The position numbers and the translations under genes are program-made. A stretch of DNA of 64,000 nucleotides from Methanobrevibacter arboriphilus. Lineage in GTDB: Archaea; Methanobacteriota; Methanobacteria; Methanobacteriales; Methanobacteriaceae. Below are positions 18,749 to 29,143 of this stretch, piece after piece. The notes beneath the pieces are model-generated. The model worked only from the letters and a program-made list of their open reading frames with translations, searched no databases and was not told the DNA's origin. The stretch is taken from positions 1,813,001-1,877,000 of the forward strand of contig NZ_AP019779.1 in the NCBI RefSeq assembly GCF_019669925.1, in the 5' to 3' direction. How positions within the stretch are numbered: the stretch's first letter is position 1; each line of letters opens with the position of its first letter.

Positions 18749-19311
18749 TAATTAGCTTTGTGCTATTTTTAATCATTATATTGTGTTTGTAATATTTAGT
18801 AGATTATCATTGTATTATATTTTAATCAATTAATTTAATTTTTTAAAAATTTTTATATTTTCATTATTATTAATTTATAAAGGTTTTAATTTATAAAGAT
18901 TCACATCATATTGGGATTCACACTGCATTAATTTATAAAGACTTTTACTACTTTATAAGTTTTAATGGTTATATAAAAAATTCAATAAATTAAATATTAT
19001 AAAAAATATCTTCATATAGTTTAATTTATCTTTATCTATAAAAATTTAATGATATACTACAAAAACCTTATATAGGTTACAAGCCATATAGGGTATATAA
19101 GTAACAATATTACAAATTTGTAATCACATTATTAAATTCTACTATATGTATTTATTTATATGATATTTTGACAATATGTTTTTAATTATTACTTTCAGTT
19201 AAACATTTTTACTTCAGTTAAATATTTTTATTTAATTATGTACTGGTTTATGTTTTTATTATTAATAATGATTATTAAATAATTTAAAAGTTTTATAATA
19301 GGAGGTTTAAT
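18749..19311. promoter_or_regulatory. AT-rich region upstream of top6BA
   Basis: 563 bases without a gene. Around 19067-19106, TATATAGGTTAC and TATATAAGTAAC form two similar boxes about 28 bases apart, containing candidate TATA elements. They are some 210 bases from the top6B start, so the leader would be long. Everything else is low-complexity. Confidence 0.35.
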
Positions 19312-20979
19312 TTGTCACAACAAGCATCAGAACTCTTTGACAATTTTCAAGAATTGACACCTTCAGAGTTCTTTAGAAAAAATAAGCAAATGTTAGGTTT
19401 CACTGGGAAAATCAGGTCTTTAACAATCGTTTTCCACGAACTCATAACTAATAGTTTTGACGCAGCTGAAGAAGCAGGTATTCTTCCTGAAATTAAAATT
19501 GATCTTAAAAGGGTTGATAAAGATCATTATATTCTTAGGCATTCTGATAATGGTCCTGGAATCCCTGAAGATTATATAATGAAAGTTTATTGTACTATGT
19601 TTGCAGGTTCTAAATTTAGAAACATTCAGTCAAGAGGTCAACAAGGTTTAGGATGTAGTGGTTGTGTTCTATTATCTCAAATGACTACTGGTGAACCAGC
19701 AAGAGTAAAATCTGCCTGGGAAGTTGATGGAGAGCTTAAAGGAGCAGACCTTGAATTTAAGATGGATGTTAAGAAAAATAAAGGAATGCTTTTAAATCGT
19801 AAAAGTTATGATCCAAAACATACTGGTGTTTGTATAGAACTTGAGTTTAAAGATGTTTCTTATTCTTTAGCTGAACAAGGGGCATTTGAATATATTAGAA
19901 GGACTATGATTGGTAACCCTCATGCAAAGATAATATTTAGAGACCCAACTGGCCATAAATACATATTTAATAGGGCTGCTGATATGGTTCCTGTACTTCC
20001 TAAAGAAGTATTACCTCATCCAAGGGGAGTAACTGCTGATGATTTAATTTTCATGGCTAAACACACAGATAAAAGGAGATTTAGGAGTCTTCTTACAAGT
20101 TCTCTTTCAAGAATGTCAAATAAGAGAATTGCCGAAATTGAAGAGTTAACTGGAATTGATTTGAATAAACGACCAAAAGATATGAAATGGGAAGAAGCTG
20201 AGGCAATTGTTGATGCTTTCTCTAAAATGGACTTTATGGCACCTCCAACTTCTGGCCTTATTCCTATTGGTGATGATCAGATTGAAGATGGTATGAAAGA
20301 GATTCTTAAACCTGAGTTTATTGCAGCTACTACAAGAAAACCTGTTACTTACAGAGGGGGTGTAGCTTTTATCATTGAAGCAGGAATTGCTTATGGTGGA
20401 GATGCTGGAAGGCTTGTAAATGATCAAAGAAAATCTGAAATTATGAGATTTGCAAATAGGGTTCCTCTGTCTTTTGATCAAGGTAGTTGTGCTATTACAG
20501 AGGCTTTAAAAAGTATTGATTGGAAAAGATATGGTTTAAGAGATTTGGAAAATACTCCTATTACTGTATTTGTTAATATGATTTCTACACAAGTTCCTTA
20601 TCTATCAACTGGTAAACAAAGTATAGCTCCAGAACCAGAAATCATTCATGAAGTAAGACAAGCTACAATGAAAGTAGCTAGGAAGCTTCAAAAATATTTA
20701 AGAGCTAAAAAAGCAGCTAAAGAAGAAGCAATGAGGTCTAAAATATTTGAAGATTATGTTCCTGTTATCATTAGAGAATCTGCTAAACTTGCTGAAACTG
20801 ATGTTCCTGAATTTCAAGAGGTTTTAGCTAAAGTAACAAGAAGATCGCTTGCAGAACTCTTAGGTGAAAATCCTGATAAGGCTGAAGAAGAGGTTGAAGT
20901 GGAATTTGCATCTGATCTTGATGATGCTATTGAAAATGATGATAATAAACCAGAAGAAACATTAGAAAATATGGAATAA
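19312..20979 (+). CDS. top6B: DNA topoisomerase VI subunit B
   Basis: A 555-residue ATPase subunit of the type IIB topoisomerase that relaxes and decatenates DNA by double-strand passage. The GHKL ATPase motifs are present: N-box [23 protein letters not shown], and the lid GQQGLGCSG. The transducer domain follows, with the conserved Lys in STGKQSI. An acidic C-terminal tail ([13 protein letters not shown]) ends the protein. The TTG start is fixed by GGAGG at 19301-19305. top6A starts 21 bases downstream, so the two are an operon. Confidence 0.95.
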   Translation: MSQQASELFDNFQELTPSEFFRKNKQMLGFTGKIRSLTIVFHELITNSFDAAEEAGILPEIKIDLKRVDKDHYILRHSDNGPGIPEDYIMKVYCTMFAGSKFRNIQSRGQQGLGCSGCVLLSQMTTGEPARVKSAWEVDGELKGADLEFKMDVKKNKGMLLNRKSYDPKHTGVCIELEFKDVSYSLAEQGAFEYIRRTMIGNPHAKIIFRDPTGHKYIFNRAADMVPVLPKEVLPHPRGVTADDLIFMAKHTDKRRFRSLLTSSLSRMSNKRIAEIEELTGIDLNKRPKDMKWEEAEAIVDAFSKMDFMAPPTSGLIPIGDDQIEDGMKEILKPEFIAATTRKPVTYRGGVAFIIEAGIAYGGDAGRLVNDQRKSEIMRFANRVPLSFDQGSCAITEALKSIDWKRYGLRDLENTPITVFVNMISTQVPYLSTGKQSIAPEPEIIHEVRQATMKVARKLQKYLRAKKAAKEEAMRSKIFEDYVPVIIRESAKLAETDVPEFQEVLAKVTRRSLAELLGENPDKAEEEVEVEFASDLDDAIENDDNKPEETLENME

Positions 20980-21000
20980 TTTTAAGGTAAGGTATTATTT

Positions 21001-22083
21001 ATGTCTGAAGTTAAAGATAATAAAAATTTATCAAGAAAAGAAGTTTCTTATAATAAGCTTAAAGGATTAGGTGAAGAGATTATTGAAGATGTTATTAAAA
21101 AAGATATTCCTTCTTTAAAAGTTCCATCTCGTGGTACATCTAATATTGTTTATGATGATGCTAAGCGTTATTTTGTTCTAGGAGATAGGTATGGTAAAAG
21201 ATCTCTTGGAAATGTGAAACAAATTAAAAAAATTGGGCAAATGGTTCAAGTAGCTAATTTCTGTAAAGATCTTGTTCAAAGAGAAAAAACAGCTACTTTA
21301 AGGGAGATGTATTATGTTAGTGAAGGTTGGGATATTGGTTTTGATAACCAGCAAGAATCTAATATTGTTGGAGAAGACATTGAAGTAACTTTAGGAATGA
21401 GCCGTGAAGATTTAGGTTTAATGCCAGAGGAAGATGGGGCATCTGTTTATGGAAATATTACTCTTAAAGAAGGAGATGTTGAGATTGATGCTTTAAAATC
21501 AGGTAAATCTGGATATACAATTTCTCCTACTATTGATGAAGTAGAATTTCTTGATCATGATGTTGAAAGAGTCATCGCTGTTGAGACTATGGGGATGTTT
21601 CATAGGATGGTTCAAGAAGAAGCTTATAAAAAATTCAATACCTTGATTGTTGGGCTTAAAGGACAAGCTGCAAGAGCTACAAGAAGATTTTTAAAGAGGG
21701 TTAATGAAGAATTAAATCTCCCAGTTTATGTTTGTAACGACGGAGACCCTTGGGGTTTTCACATAGCTATGGTTATTATATCTGGAAGTGCTAAACTTGC
21801 ACATGTTAATCATGATTTAGCTACTCCTAATGCTAAATTTTTAGGAGTTACAGCTAGTGACATTGTTAACTATGAACTTCCAACCGATCCTTTAAAGGAT
21901 ATTGATGTTTTAAGATTGAAAGAGTTAGCTAATGATCCGAGATATAGAGATCCAACTTGGCAAACTGAAATTAAAAAAATGCTTAAAATTGGTAAAAAAG
22001 CAGAACAGCAATCATTTTCCAAGTATGGTCTTGAATATGTTGTTGATACATATTTCCCTGAGAAGTTGGAGTTATTAAGTTAA
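21001..22083 (+). CDS. top6A: DNA topoisomerase VI subunit A (Spo11-like)
   Basis: The 360-residue DNA-cleaving subunit. The winged-helix domain holds the catalytic tyrosine in [11 protein letters not shown] (about residues 99-109). The Toprim domain has the metal-binding DGDPWGFHI and the upstream Glu in IAVETMGMF. Length is standard. AGGTAAGG precedes the ATG. It forms the A2B2 enzyme with the upstream gene. A T-rich stretch follows the stop and probably terminates the operon. Confidence 0.95.
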   Translation: MSEVKDNKNLSRKEVSYNKLKGLGEEIIEDVIKKDIPSLKVPSRGTSNIVYDDAKRYFVLGDRYGKRSLGNVKQIKKIGQMVQVANFCKDLVQREKTATLREMYYVSEGWDIGFDNQQESNIVGEDIEVTLGMSREDLGLMPEEDGASVYGNITLKEGDVEIDALKSGKSGYTISPTIDEVEFLDHDVERVIAVETMGMFHRMVQEEAYKKFNTLIVGLKGQAARATRRFLKRVNEELNLPVYVCNDGDPWGFHIAMVIISGSAKLAHVNHDLATPNAKFLGVTASDIVNYELPTDPLKDIDVLRLKELANDPRYRDPTWQTEIKKMLKIGKKAEQQSFSKYGLEYVVDTYFPEKLELLS

Positions 22084-22421
22084 TTTAACTTTTAATTTAA
22101 TTTTTTGTTCTTTTTTATTTTATTCTTTTTATTCTTTTCTATTCTTTTTTTATATTTCTTATTTTTTGTTCTAAATTGCTCTTTTTCTAATATATCCTTT
22201 TTATTCCATATTTTTTTATCTATTTAAGCTTTTTTAATTCTATTTTTTTTCAATTCTTTTTAATATTCTTTTATTTTTAATTTAAGGCAGCTATTGTTGT
22301 TTGTTTTTTGATAGTAATATTTATATAGGAGTATTTTTATATTTATATATCTGAATATATAGTGAGTGTTCACATTGTATTTATTTATATTTTTATTGTA
22401 GATGAAAGGTATTAATTTTTA
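22084..22421. promoter_or_regulatory. T-rich terminator zone and adhesin promoter
   Basis: The first 180 bases hold many runs of 5-8 T, as in archaeal termination. TTTATATAGG at 22320-22328 is a candidate TATA box about 100 bases before the adhesin start. The leader contains a short duplication, AGATGAAAGGTATTA, just before and at the start of the reading frame; only the second copy is in the adhesin frame. Confidence 0.45.
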
Positions 22422-25400
22422 TTGGAGATGAAAGGTATTATATTTAGGAATAATTTTTTTGTTTCGTTTGTGCTAGTATTAGCTTTTTTATTATTGTTGG
22501 GTTTGTCTAGTGTTAGTGCGGATGAGTATTATTTTAGTAGTGGTAATATTACAAATGCGAGTTTGCAGGGTGTTATTGATAATAATACTCCTGATGAAGT
22601 GATTATTAATCTTGATGATGGTGAGTATTCTTTGGGTCAGATTAATGTTACTCGTAATGCTACTATACAAGGTAATAGTAGTGGTAATGTTAAAATAGCT
22701 GGGTCTGGTATTTTGTTTAATATCACATCATCTAATGTTAAGATTATTAATTTAACTATTACTGGTTATACTAGTGCTATTGTTGGTAATAGTGGTGATT
22801 TGACTGTTATTGGTAATAATGTTACTACTAGTGGTGTTAGTATTAGTATTAGTGGTTCTGGTGGTAATTTATCGAATATTGTTATTGAGGATAATGTTAT
22901 TGTTTCTTCTGTTAGTAATGGTAATTATGGTGCTGTTTTTGTTAATGGTAATGGTATGGCTGTTTCTTTTGTTTCTTTTATTAATAATAGTATACGTGGT
23001 AATGGTACTAGTAATTCTAATGGTGTTCGTATTAATTCACGTGGTATTAATAATTTGACTTTTGATGGAAACAACATCACAAGAACATCAGGCACTGGTA
23101 TTACTCTGTCTGTACACAGCAGCAACAACACCAATATAACCTTCGCCAACAACATCATCACGGGAGGACCAAGCCATAGTATTGGTCTGGAGGCAGACAG
23201 CAGCAACAACACCAATATAACCTTCACCAACAACAACATCACAGGAGGAGATTATGGTGTTTATATGCATGCAGACAAAAAAAGCAAAAACAATAATATA
23301 ACCTTCGCCAACAACAACATCACAGGAAGAGAAACTTATCTGGAGCTATCCAACAGCAGCAACACCAATATAATCTTCACTGACAATAACATCACAGCAA
23401 CATACGGCTATGGTGTTTCTCTGTCTGTACACAGCAGCAGCAACACCAATATAACCTTCACTGACAATAACATCACAGGAACATCAGGCAGTGGTGTTTA
23501 TCTGGTTGCATACAGAAGCAACAACACCAATATAATCTGCACTGACAATAACATCACAGGAACATCAGGCAATGGTCTTTCTCTGGAGGCATACACAAAC
23601 AACAACACCAATATAATCTTCGCCAACAACAACATCACAGGAGGGGGTCATGGTGTGTATATTTCCTTTAATAGTTATCAGGGTGATCTGGGTGGTAATA
23701 ATACTAATGTTAGTGGTTTTATGTTTTTGAATAATACTATAAATGCTACTGGTGGTAGTGGTTTTTATTTTGTGGATACTACTTTTAATCAGAGGCCTAA
23801 GAAGGTTGTTGATTTTATTATCAGAGGTAATACTATTTTTGCTAGTAATACTGTTTTGGGTTTTGATAGTTCTGCAGATTCTAGTCCTACTAATTTTTCA
23901 TTGTTTGATGTTATTGTTGAGTATAATCGTATATTGTCTCCTGTTGGTGTGAATTTTAATGGTTCTTATAGTAATAGTAGTTTTGATTATAATTGGTGGG
24001 GTGATAATTCTCCTCCTTCTGGTGTTACTGTTAATTATTATTTTGTTGTGAATGTTATAATTCAGTCATTGTTTGGTGGTCATGGTGTTTTTAATTATAC
24101 TATTGGTTTGAATGATTCTGAAGCAAGCTTTGATGCTTCTCTTTTACCTGAATTTTTTGTTTATGGAAATTCATCATTGAATAATACTGTTGCTGATGCA
24201 CGGAATAATAATAGTTTGGAATTGGATAGTGATACATCTTCTTTTGTTTTTAATTTTACTATTGATAATCAGACTTTTAGCTTTGTTTCTGATGTTTATG
24301 TTAATAATACTGGTGGAGATGATGATAATGTGGGAGATAGCTGGAATACTGCTGTAGCTACAATCAAAAGAGCTCTTGAACTTGTTGTTCCTGGTGGAAC
24401 TATTCATATTGCTGGTACTGGTACTGATTATACTGGTGTGAATAATACTAATTTAATTATTAATAAACCTGTTAATATTGTTGGTGAGTATGGTAATGTT
24501 AAAATAGATGGGTCTGGTACTTTGTTTAATATCACTGCATCTAATGTTAAGATTATTAATTTAACTATTACTGGTTATACTAGTGCTATTGTTGGTAATA
24601 GTAGTGATTTGACTGTTACTGGTAATAATATTACTACTAGTGGTGTTAGTATTAGTATTAGTGGTTCTGGTGGTGATTTATCGAATATTGTTATTGAGGA
24701 TAATTTTATTGTTTCTTCTGTTAGTAATATTGGTGCTGTTTTTGTTAATGGTAATGGTATGGCTATTTCTTTTGTTTCTTTTATTAATAATAGTATACGT
24801 GGTAATGGTATTATTAATTCTAGTGGTGTTCGTATTAATTCTAAGGGTATTAGTAATTTGATTTTTGATGGAAACAACATCACAGGAAAATCACGAGGTG
24901 TTTATCTGGTTGCATACAGCAGCAACAACACCAATATAACCTTCGCCAACAACAACATTACTGGAGTTAGTTATGGTGTGTATGTTTATTCTTATGATGG
25001 TAATGTTAGTGGTGTTTTGTTTTTGAATAATACTATAAATGCTACTGTTGGTAGTGGTTTTTATTTTGTTAATGATGGTAGTAGTGCTATTAATGTGACT
25101 GATTTTGTTATCAGGGGTAATAATATTTTTGCTAGTAATGCTGGTTTGAATTTCAGTGGTCTTAAGACTGGTTCTCTTGTTAATGTTAATGTTGAGTATA
25201 ATCGTATTATAGCTAATACTGGTGTGAATATGGCTGGTTTTGATAATGGTAGTAGTTTTGATTTTAATTGGTGGGGTGTTAATGATATAACTGACTTATT
25301 GTTAGGTGTTGATACGGTTAATCATTTTATTTTGAATGTTACTAATCTTACTAGTTTGGATGATCTTCGTTTTGGTGATAATGTTAGTTTTGCGTTTTTA

Positions 25401-27548
25401 GTGCTGAACACTAGTATGAATAATAGTGGTGTTGAGTATTTGCCTTATTTTGTGGTGAATTGTACTTATAACAATCAGAATTTTACTGTTGATAATTTTG
25501 GTAATTTTACTGGTAATTGGACTATGTCTAGCGGGACTCAAGTAGTTGCTGCAACTTTAGATAGTCAATATGCAGTTCTAGCATTTAATACTAATTCTAG
25601 TATCATTGTTTCTGATGTTAGTATTGGTGATACAGTTGTTATTAGTGGTCAATTAAGTAATTATACTGGTGATGGTTCTGATTCTTTAACTGTTATTGTT
25701 GATAGAAATACTCACTCAGTTAGTATTAATAGTACTGGTGGTTGGAATTTATCTTATTTGACTAATCTTATAGGTAATATCACTGTGACTGTTAGTTTTA
25801 ATGGTAATGAGAGTTACACAGCATTTACTAACACTACAAGTTTTGTTGTTGTTAGGTTAGCTAGTAATTCATCTATAAACATTCCAGAAAATATTAAGGT
25901 TAGTCAAACAGTTTTAATTTCTGGTGTTTTAAATGATAAAAATAGCATTCCGATAGCTGATGCTAATTTAGAAGTTATTGTTGGTGGTGAGTCTTTTAAT
26001 GTGACTACTGATTCTGTTGGTGTTTGGAGTTTAAATTTCACTCCAGAACGTGTTGGTGTCTTTAATTTATTCCTTGTTTATTTGGGTGATGATTGGTATG
26101 CTGGTTTTGTTGAAAATAAGGCTTTTAATGTTAGTAAGTTAACTACTAATTCTACTATAGTGGTTCCAGATGGTGTTCATGTTGGTGATACTGCTGTTAT
26201 TACTGGTCAATTAGCTAATTATACTGTGATTGGTTTTGTTAATGTTACTGTTGATGGTAAATCGTATACTGTTGTTGTGGATTCTACTGGTGGTAATTGG
26301 ACTGTAAATCATTTGACTAATCATACAGGAGTTTATAATATGACAGTTTCTTATACTGAGTCTGATACTAGTAATTATACAAGTTTCACTAACACTACAA
26401 GTTTTAATGTGTTGAAAAATAGTACTAATTCTAGTATTAGTGTTGTTGATGTTCAAGTTGGAACTAATGCTACTATTACTGGTGTTTTAGCTAATTTCAC
26501 TGTGATTGGTTTTGTTAATGTTACTGTTGATGGTATATTTTATAGTAATGTTGTTGTGGATTCTACTGGTGGTAATTGGTCTGTGAGTCATTTAACTAAT
26601 CATACAGGAACTCATGATGTTATTGTTGGGTATATTGAATCTGATACTGGTAATTATACTGGTTTTAGTAATAGTACAAGTTTTGATGTTGTTAAATTAG
26701 CTAGTAATTCATCTATAAACATTCCAGGTAATATTAAGGTTAATCAAACTGTTTTAATTTCTGGTGTTTTAACTGATGAGAATGCTATTCCGATAGCTGA
26801 TGCTAATTTAGAGGTTATTGTTGGTGGTGAGTCTTTTTATGTGACTACTGATTCTTTTGGTGGTTGGAGTTTAAATTTCACTCCTGAACATTCTGGTGTC
26901 TTTAATTTATTCCTTGTTTATTGGGGTGATGATTGGTATGTTGGTTTTGTTGAAAATATGGCTTTTAATGTTAGTAAATTAGCTACTACTTCCTCTATTG
27001 TTATTCCAAGTAATGTTAAAGTAGATAAATCGATTACTGTTTCTGGTGTTTTGACTAGTGGTGGTAAACCATTGGCTAATAGGGTTATTAGTGTTGTTGT
27101 TGAGGGTAAAACTTATAAAGTTATTACTAATGGTGATGGTGTTTGGAAACTGTCTTATACTCCTAAAAAGGCTGGTAAGTCTACTATGAAGGTTTCTTTT
27201 GCTGGTGGTGATGTTTTTGCTGGTTTTAATGTTAGTAAATCTTTTGATGTTATTGGGAAAGCTAAGATACAGATTGTTAAGATTACTAAGATTGCTAAGG
27301 TAGGTAAGTATAAAGGTTTTAATCTTTATAGTAAAACTTACACCATTAAAAATGTGGGATCTGCTGTAGGTTCTAAAGAGTATACTAAGTACTTTAAAAA
27401 TTGGTATTTGGAAAAATTGTCTAAAAATAATGGAGTTAAGTATCAGTTTAGTGCTAAGTCTAGGATTTTAAAGGTTCAATTTAAGAATTTAGGTGTTGGA
27501 AAACAAGTTAAATTTAAAATATACGTAACATTCAAAAAAAGACAATAA
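22422..27548 (+). CDS. Giant secreted adhesin-like protein: beta-helix halves plus Ig-like repeats
   Basis: A 1708-residue surface protein of the methanobrevibacterial adhesin type. A signal peptide (residues about 10-35, VSFVLVLAFLLLLGLSSVSA) precedes two right-handed beta-helix regions (about 50-560 and 690-1030) built of NosD/PbH1-like Asn/Gly repeats. Six Ig-like units of 90-95 residues follow (about 1057-1612), several ending in FNVSKL-type seams. A basic C-terminal domain (1613-1708) comes last, with no membrane anchor. The start is uncertain: TTG 22422 or ATG 22428; neither has a well-spaced ribosome site. Expected role: cell-surface attachment to hosts, substrates or partners. Internal repeats and a codon-usage mosaic are described separately. 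Confidence 0.85.
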   Translation: MEMKGIIFRNNFFVSFVLVLAFLLLLGLSSVSADEYYFSSGNITNASLQGVIDNNTPDEVIINLDDGEYSLGQINVTRNATIQGNSSGNVKIAGSGILFNITSSNVKIINLTITGYTSAIVGNSGDLTVIGNNVTTSGVSISISGSGGNLSNIVIEDNVIVSSVSNGNYGAVFVNGNGMAVSFVSFINNSIRGNGTSNSNGVRINSRGINNLTFDGNNITRTSGTGITLSVHSSNNTNITFANNIITGGPSHSIGLEADSSNNTNITFTNNNITGGDYGVYMHADKKSKNNNITFANNNITGRETYLELSNSSNTNIIFTDNNITATYGYGVSLSVHSSSNTNITFTDNNITGTSGSGVYLVAYRSNNTNIICTDNNITGTSGNGLSLEAYTNNNTNIIFANNNITGGGHGVYISFNSYQGDLGGNNTNVSGFMFLNNTINATGGSGFYFVDTTFNQRPKKVVDFIIRGNTIFASNTVLGFDSSADSSPTNFSLFDVIVEYNRILSPVGVNFNGSYSNSSFDYNWWGDNSPPSGVTVNYYFVVNVIIQSLFGGHGVFNYTIGLNDSEASFDASLLPEFFVYGNSSLNNTVADARNNNSLELDSDTSSFVFNFTIDNQTFSFVSDVYVNNTGGDDDNVGDSWNTAVATIKRALELVVPGGTIHIAGTGTDYTGVNNTNLIINKPVNIVGEYGNVKIDGSGTLFNITASNVKIINLTITGYTSAIVGNSSDLTVTGNNITTSGVSISISGSGGDLSNIVIEDNFIVSSVSNIGAVFVNGNGMAISFVSFINNSIRGNGIINSSGVRINSKGISNLIFDGNNITGKSRGVYLVAYSSNNTNITFANNNITGVSYGVYVYSYDGNVSGVLFLNNTINATVGSGFYFVNDGSSAINVTDFVIRGNNIFASNAGLNFSGLKTGSLVNVNVEYNRIIANTGVNMAGFDNGSSFDFNWWGVNDITDLLLGVDTVNHFILNVTNLTSLDDLRFGDNVSFAFLVLNTSMNNSGVEYLPYFVVNCTYNNQNFTVDNFGNFTGNWTMSSGTQVVAATLDSQYAVLAFNTNSSIIVSDVSIGDTVVISGQLSNYTGDGSDSLTVIVDRNTHSVSINSTGGWNLSYLTNLIGNITVTVSFNGNESYTAFTNTTSFVVVRLASNSSINIPENIKVSQTVLISGVLNDKNSIPIADANLEVIVGGESFNVTTDSVGVWSLNFTPERVGVFNLFLVYLGDDWYAGFVENKAFNVSKLTTNSTIVVPDGVHVGDTAVITGQLANYTVIGFVNVTVDGKSYTVVVDSTGGNWTVNHLTNHTGVYNMTVSYTESDTSNYTSFTNTTSFNVLKNSTNSSISVVDVQVGTNATITGVLANFTVIGFVNVTVDGIFYSNVVVDSTGGNWSVSHLTNHTGTHDVIVGYIESDTGNYTGFSNSTSFDVVKLASNSSINIPGNIKVNQTVLISGVLTDENAIPIADANLEVIVGGESFYVTTDSFGGWSLNFTPEHSGVFNLFLVYWGDDWYVGFVENMAFNVSKLATTSSIVIPSNVKVDKSITVSGVLTSGGKPLANRVISVVVEGKTYKVITNGDGVWKLSYTPKKAGKSTMKVSFAGGDVFAGFNVSKSFDVIGKAKIQIVKITKIAKVGKYKGFNLYSKTYTIKNVGSAVGSKEYTKYFKNWYLEKLSKNNGVKYQFSAKSRILKVQFKNLGVGKQVKFKIYVTFKKRQ
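22683..23060 (+). repeat. Adhesin internal duplication, copy 1
   Basis: About 380 bases that recur at 24492-24869 with an offset of 1809 at the left edge, well over 90% identical by eye, with a small indel near 22920/24727. It encodes the opening turns of each beta-helix half (VKIINLTITGYTSAIVGNS). Confidence 0.85.
23062..23650 (+). repeat. Adhesin repeat patch with C-ending codons, main block
   Basis: About seven units of roughly 26-29 residues (core NTNITFANNNITG). The DNA uses AAC, ACC, ATC, TTC and ACA where the flanking adhesin DNA uses AAT, ACT, ATT, TTT and GGT. The switch in codon style is abrupt at both edges (about 23062 and 23650). Confidence 0.85.
24492..24869 (+). repeat. Adhesin internal duplication, copy 2
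   Basis: Second copy of the block at 22683-23060, opening the second beta-helix half. The two copies are more alike than neighbouring units, which points to recent duplication or gene conversion. Confidence 0.85.
24868..24962 (+). repeat. Adhesin repeat patch with C-ending codons, minor block
   Basis: A single unit with the same unusual codon style as 23062-23650 (NNTNITFANNNITG, written with AAC/ACC/TTC), placed at the same relative position in the second half. Flanking DNA returns to T-ending codons. Confidence 0.8.
25859..26980 (+). repeat. Ig-like repeat pair within the adhesin
   Basis: The unit beginning at about 25859 (SSINIPENIKV) recurs at about 26699 (SSINIPGNIKV), 840 bases apart, with long stretches of identical DNA. 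Two more distant units (starting near 26144 and 26425) lie between them and resemble each other (GFVNVTVDG). Confidence 0.8.
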
Positions 27549-28234
27549 AAAATTGTAATTCTTTTTTTCTCCCTTTATTTTTTTATTATTTTTTTTAATG
27601 GTTTAAATCAGTATATATTTTAGAAAATGAGGATATTATTCTTATTTTTATAAAAGCATTATTATATAATCATTTTCAAATATTTTAGTATAATATTTGA
27701 TATTTAATAATGTATTTGCTTATTTTTATTAACTATAACTTTATTAAGGATATAAAATATACTTTTATTATTTAATCATTCTGTAAATTATTTATCCTAA
27801 ATATTATAGGTTATTATTAATTTTACTATTTTTGAATTAAAATAGATATTTGCATTATTATATTTTATTAATATAGTGGATGTTTAATTTTATTTTTTTG
27901 TAGTTATATTATTAAAATAGGGATTTGCAGATGATTTTTAATGTATATAGTTTATTAAAATAAGTTGTTCCTATTCTTTTATTTTTATTCTTTTATTTTA
28001 TTTTTACTATCATACTTTTACTATTATTTCTATTATATCCTTTATCTCCATTATTTTTTAGTTTCTTATTTGTATATTAAAAATATTTATATTTATAATG
28101 AATTTATTGTATTTTTAAATAATTATTAATATTCTAAAATAATAAATATTATATTAATAATAAATATTTATTATTATACTAAATATCCTGTATAAAAGAT
28201 TATTGTATAGGAGATTATATAAAAATGGGATTTT
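27549..28234. other. AT-rich intergenic region
   Basis: 686 bases with no coding frame or RNA gene recognised. T-runs after the adhesin stop (27560-27600) may terminate its transcript. The remainder is low-complexity. Confidence 0.4.
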
Positions 28235-28753
28235 ATGGATAATATAGATAAAATATGGGATAAATTACTAAAACTCACAAACAACCTTGAAAATATGGAA
28301 GCAAAGATAATCAATATTGGAACTGTTGAAACTGGAATGTGGACTTTGTTGAAATGTAAATATGGTTGTAGTAACTATGGTAAATCTCTTGGTTGTCCAC
28401 CTTACACTCCAACGGCTGATGAGATGGAGAAAGTTTTAAGATGTTATGATGTTGGAATTCTCCTTCGAACGAAAGATGATATGGGGACTATAAATAAAGT
28501 TGTTGTTGATTTAGAATACTTTGCATTGGATATTGAGTTTTTTAAAGCTTTTGCTTTAGGTGCTGGAAGATGTAAAATATGTGAAAGATGTAACTTAAGT
28601 CAATGTATTCATCCTAAACTTCATAGGCCTTCAATGGAAGCTTGTGGAATTGATGTCCAGACTACAGCTAAAAATAATGGATATAATCAGATGATTGGTG
28701 TTGAAAATGGTGAAAAATTTTATTATGATTATGGTTTATTGTTGATTGACTAA
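28235..28753 (+). CDS. DUF2284 cysteine-rich metal-binding protein
   Basis: A 172-residue cytosolic protein with many Cys. LLKCKYGCSNYGKSLGCPPY lies near residues 43-62 and GRCKICERCNLSQCIHP near 111-127, followed by MEACGID. This pattern is that of DUF2284, predicted Fe-S or metal-binding proteins common in methanogens and anaerobes. No enzymatic activity is established. It stands alone between long gene-free stretches. The ATG at 28235 has a GGGA upstream. Confidence 0.8.
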   Translation: MDNIDKIWDKLLKLTNNLENMEAKIINIGTVETGMWTLLKCKYGCSNYGKSLGCPPYTPTADEMEKVLRCYDVGILLRTKDDMGTINKVVVDLEYFALDIEFFKAFALGAGRCKICERCNLSQCIHPKLHRPSMEACGIDVQTTAKNNGYNQMIGVENGEKFYYDYGLLLID

Positions 28754-29143
28754 ATTTAATTTTTTATTAATATTTTATTAATAAATATAATAAGTAGTTC
28801 ATAATAAGTAGTTTTAAATAGTTATCTATTTATAGGTAATATTGATAGATAATATTATCTAAAATCTAATTTGATAATTTATAATTTTACTATTTAATAC
28901 TAAATTGTATATTATTAAAAAATACTATTAAAAACTTATTAAAAATTATTATTTAAAATATTATTTAAATTATTAATAAAAGATATCAGTGCTAAAAAAG
29001 TAAAATATTATTGCTAAAAACAGTTACTAAATACTATTGCTAAAAAGTATTATTAAAAATAATTATAATAATTTGATAATCATTGAAATAATAAATACTA
29101 TGAGTTTTTATAACTCTTTTAATATATAATGGAGAATGTTGTA
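28754..29143. other. AT-rich intergenic region upstream of gap
   Basis: 390 bases without a gene. Repeated words built on TATTGCTAAAAA (about 29006-29055) and TATTAAAAA precede the gap start. No clear TATA box is chosen. Confidence 0.35.

Noticed and set aside
22810-23270. Several overlapping frames on both strands of the adhesin
   Set aside because: Shadows of low-complexity repeat DNA; composition and lack of start signals argue against genes.
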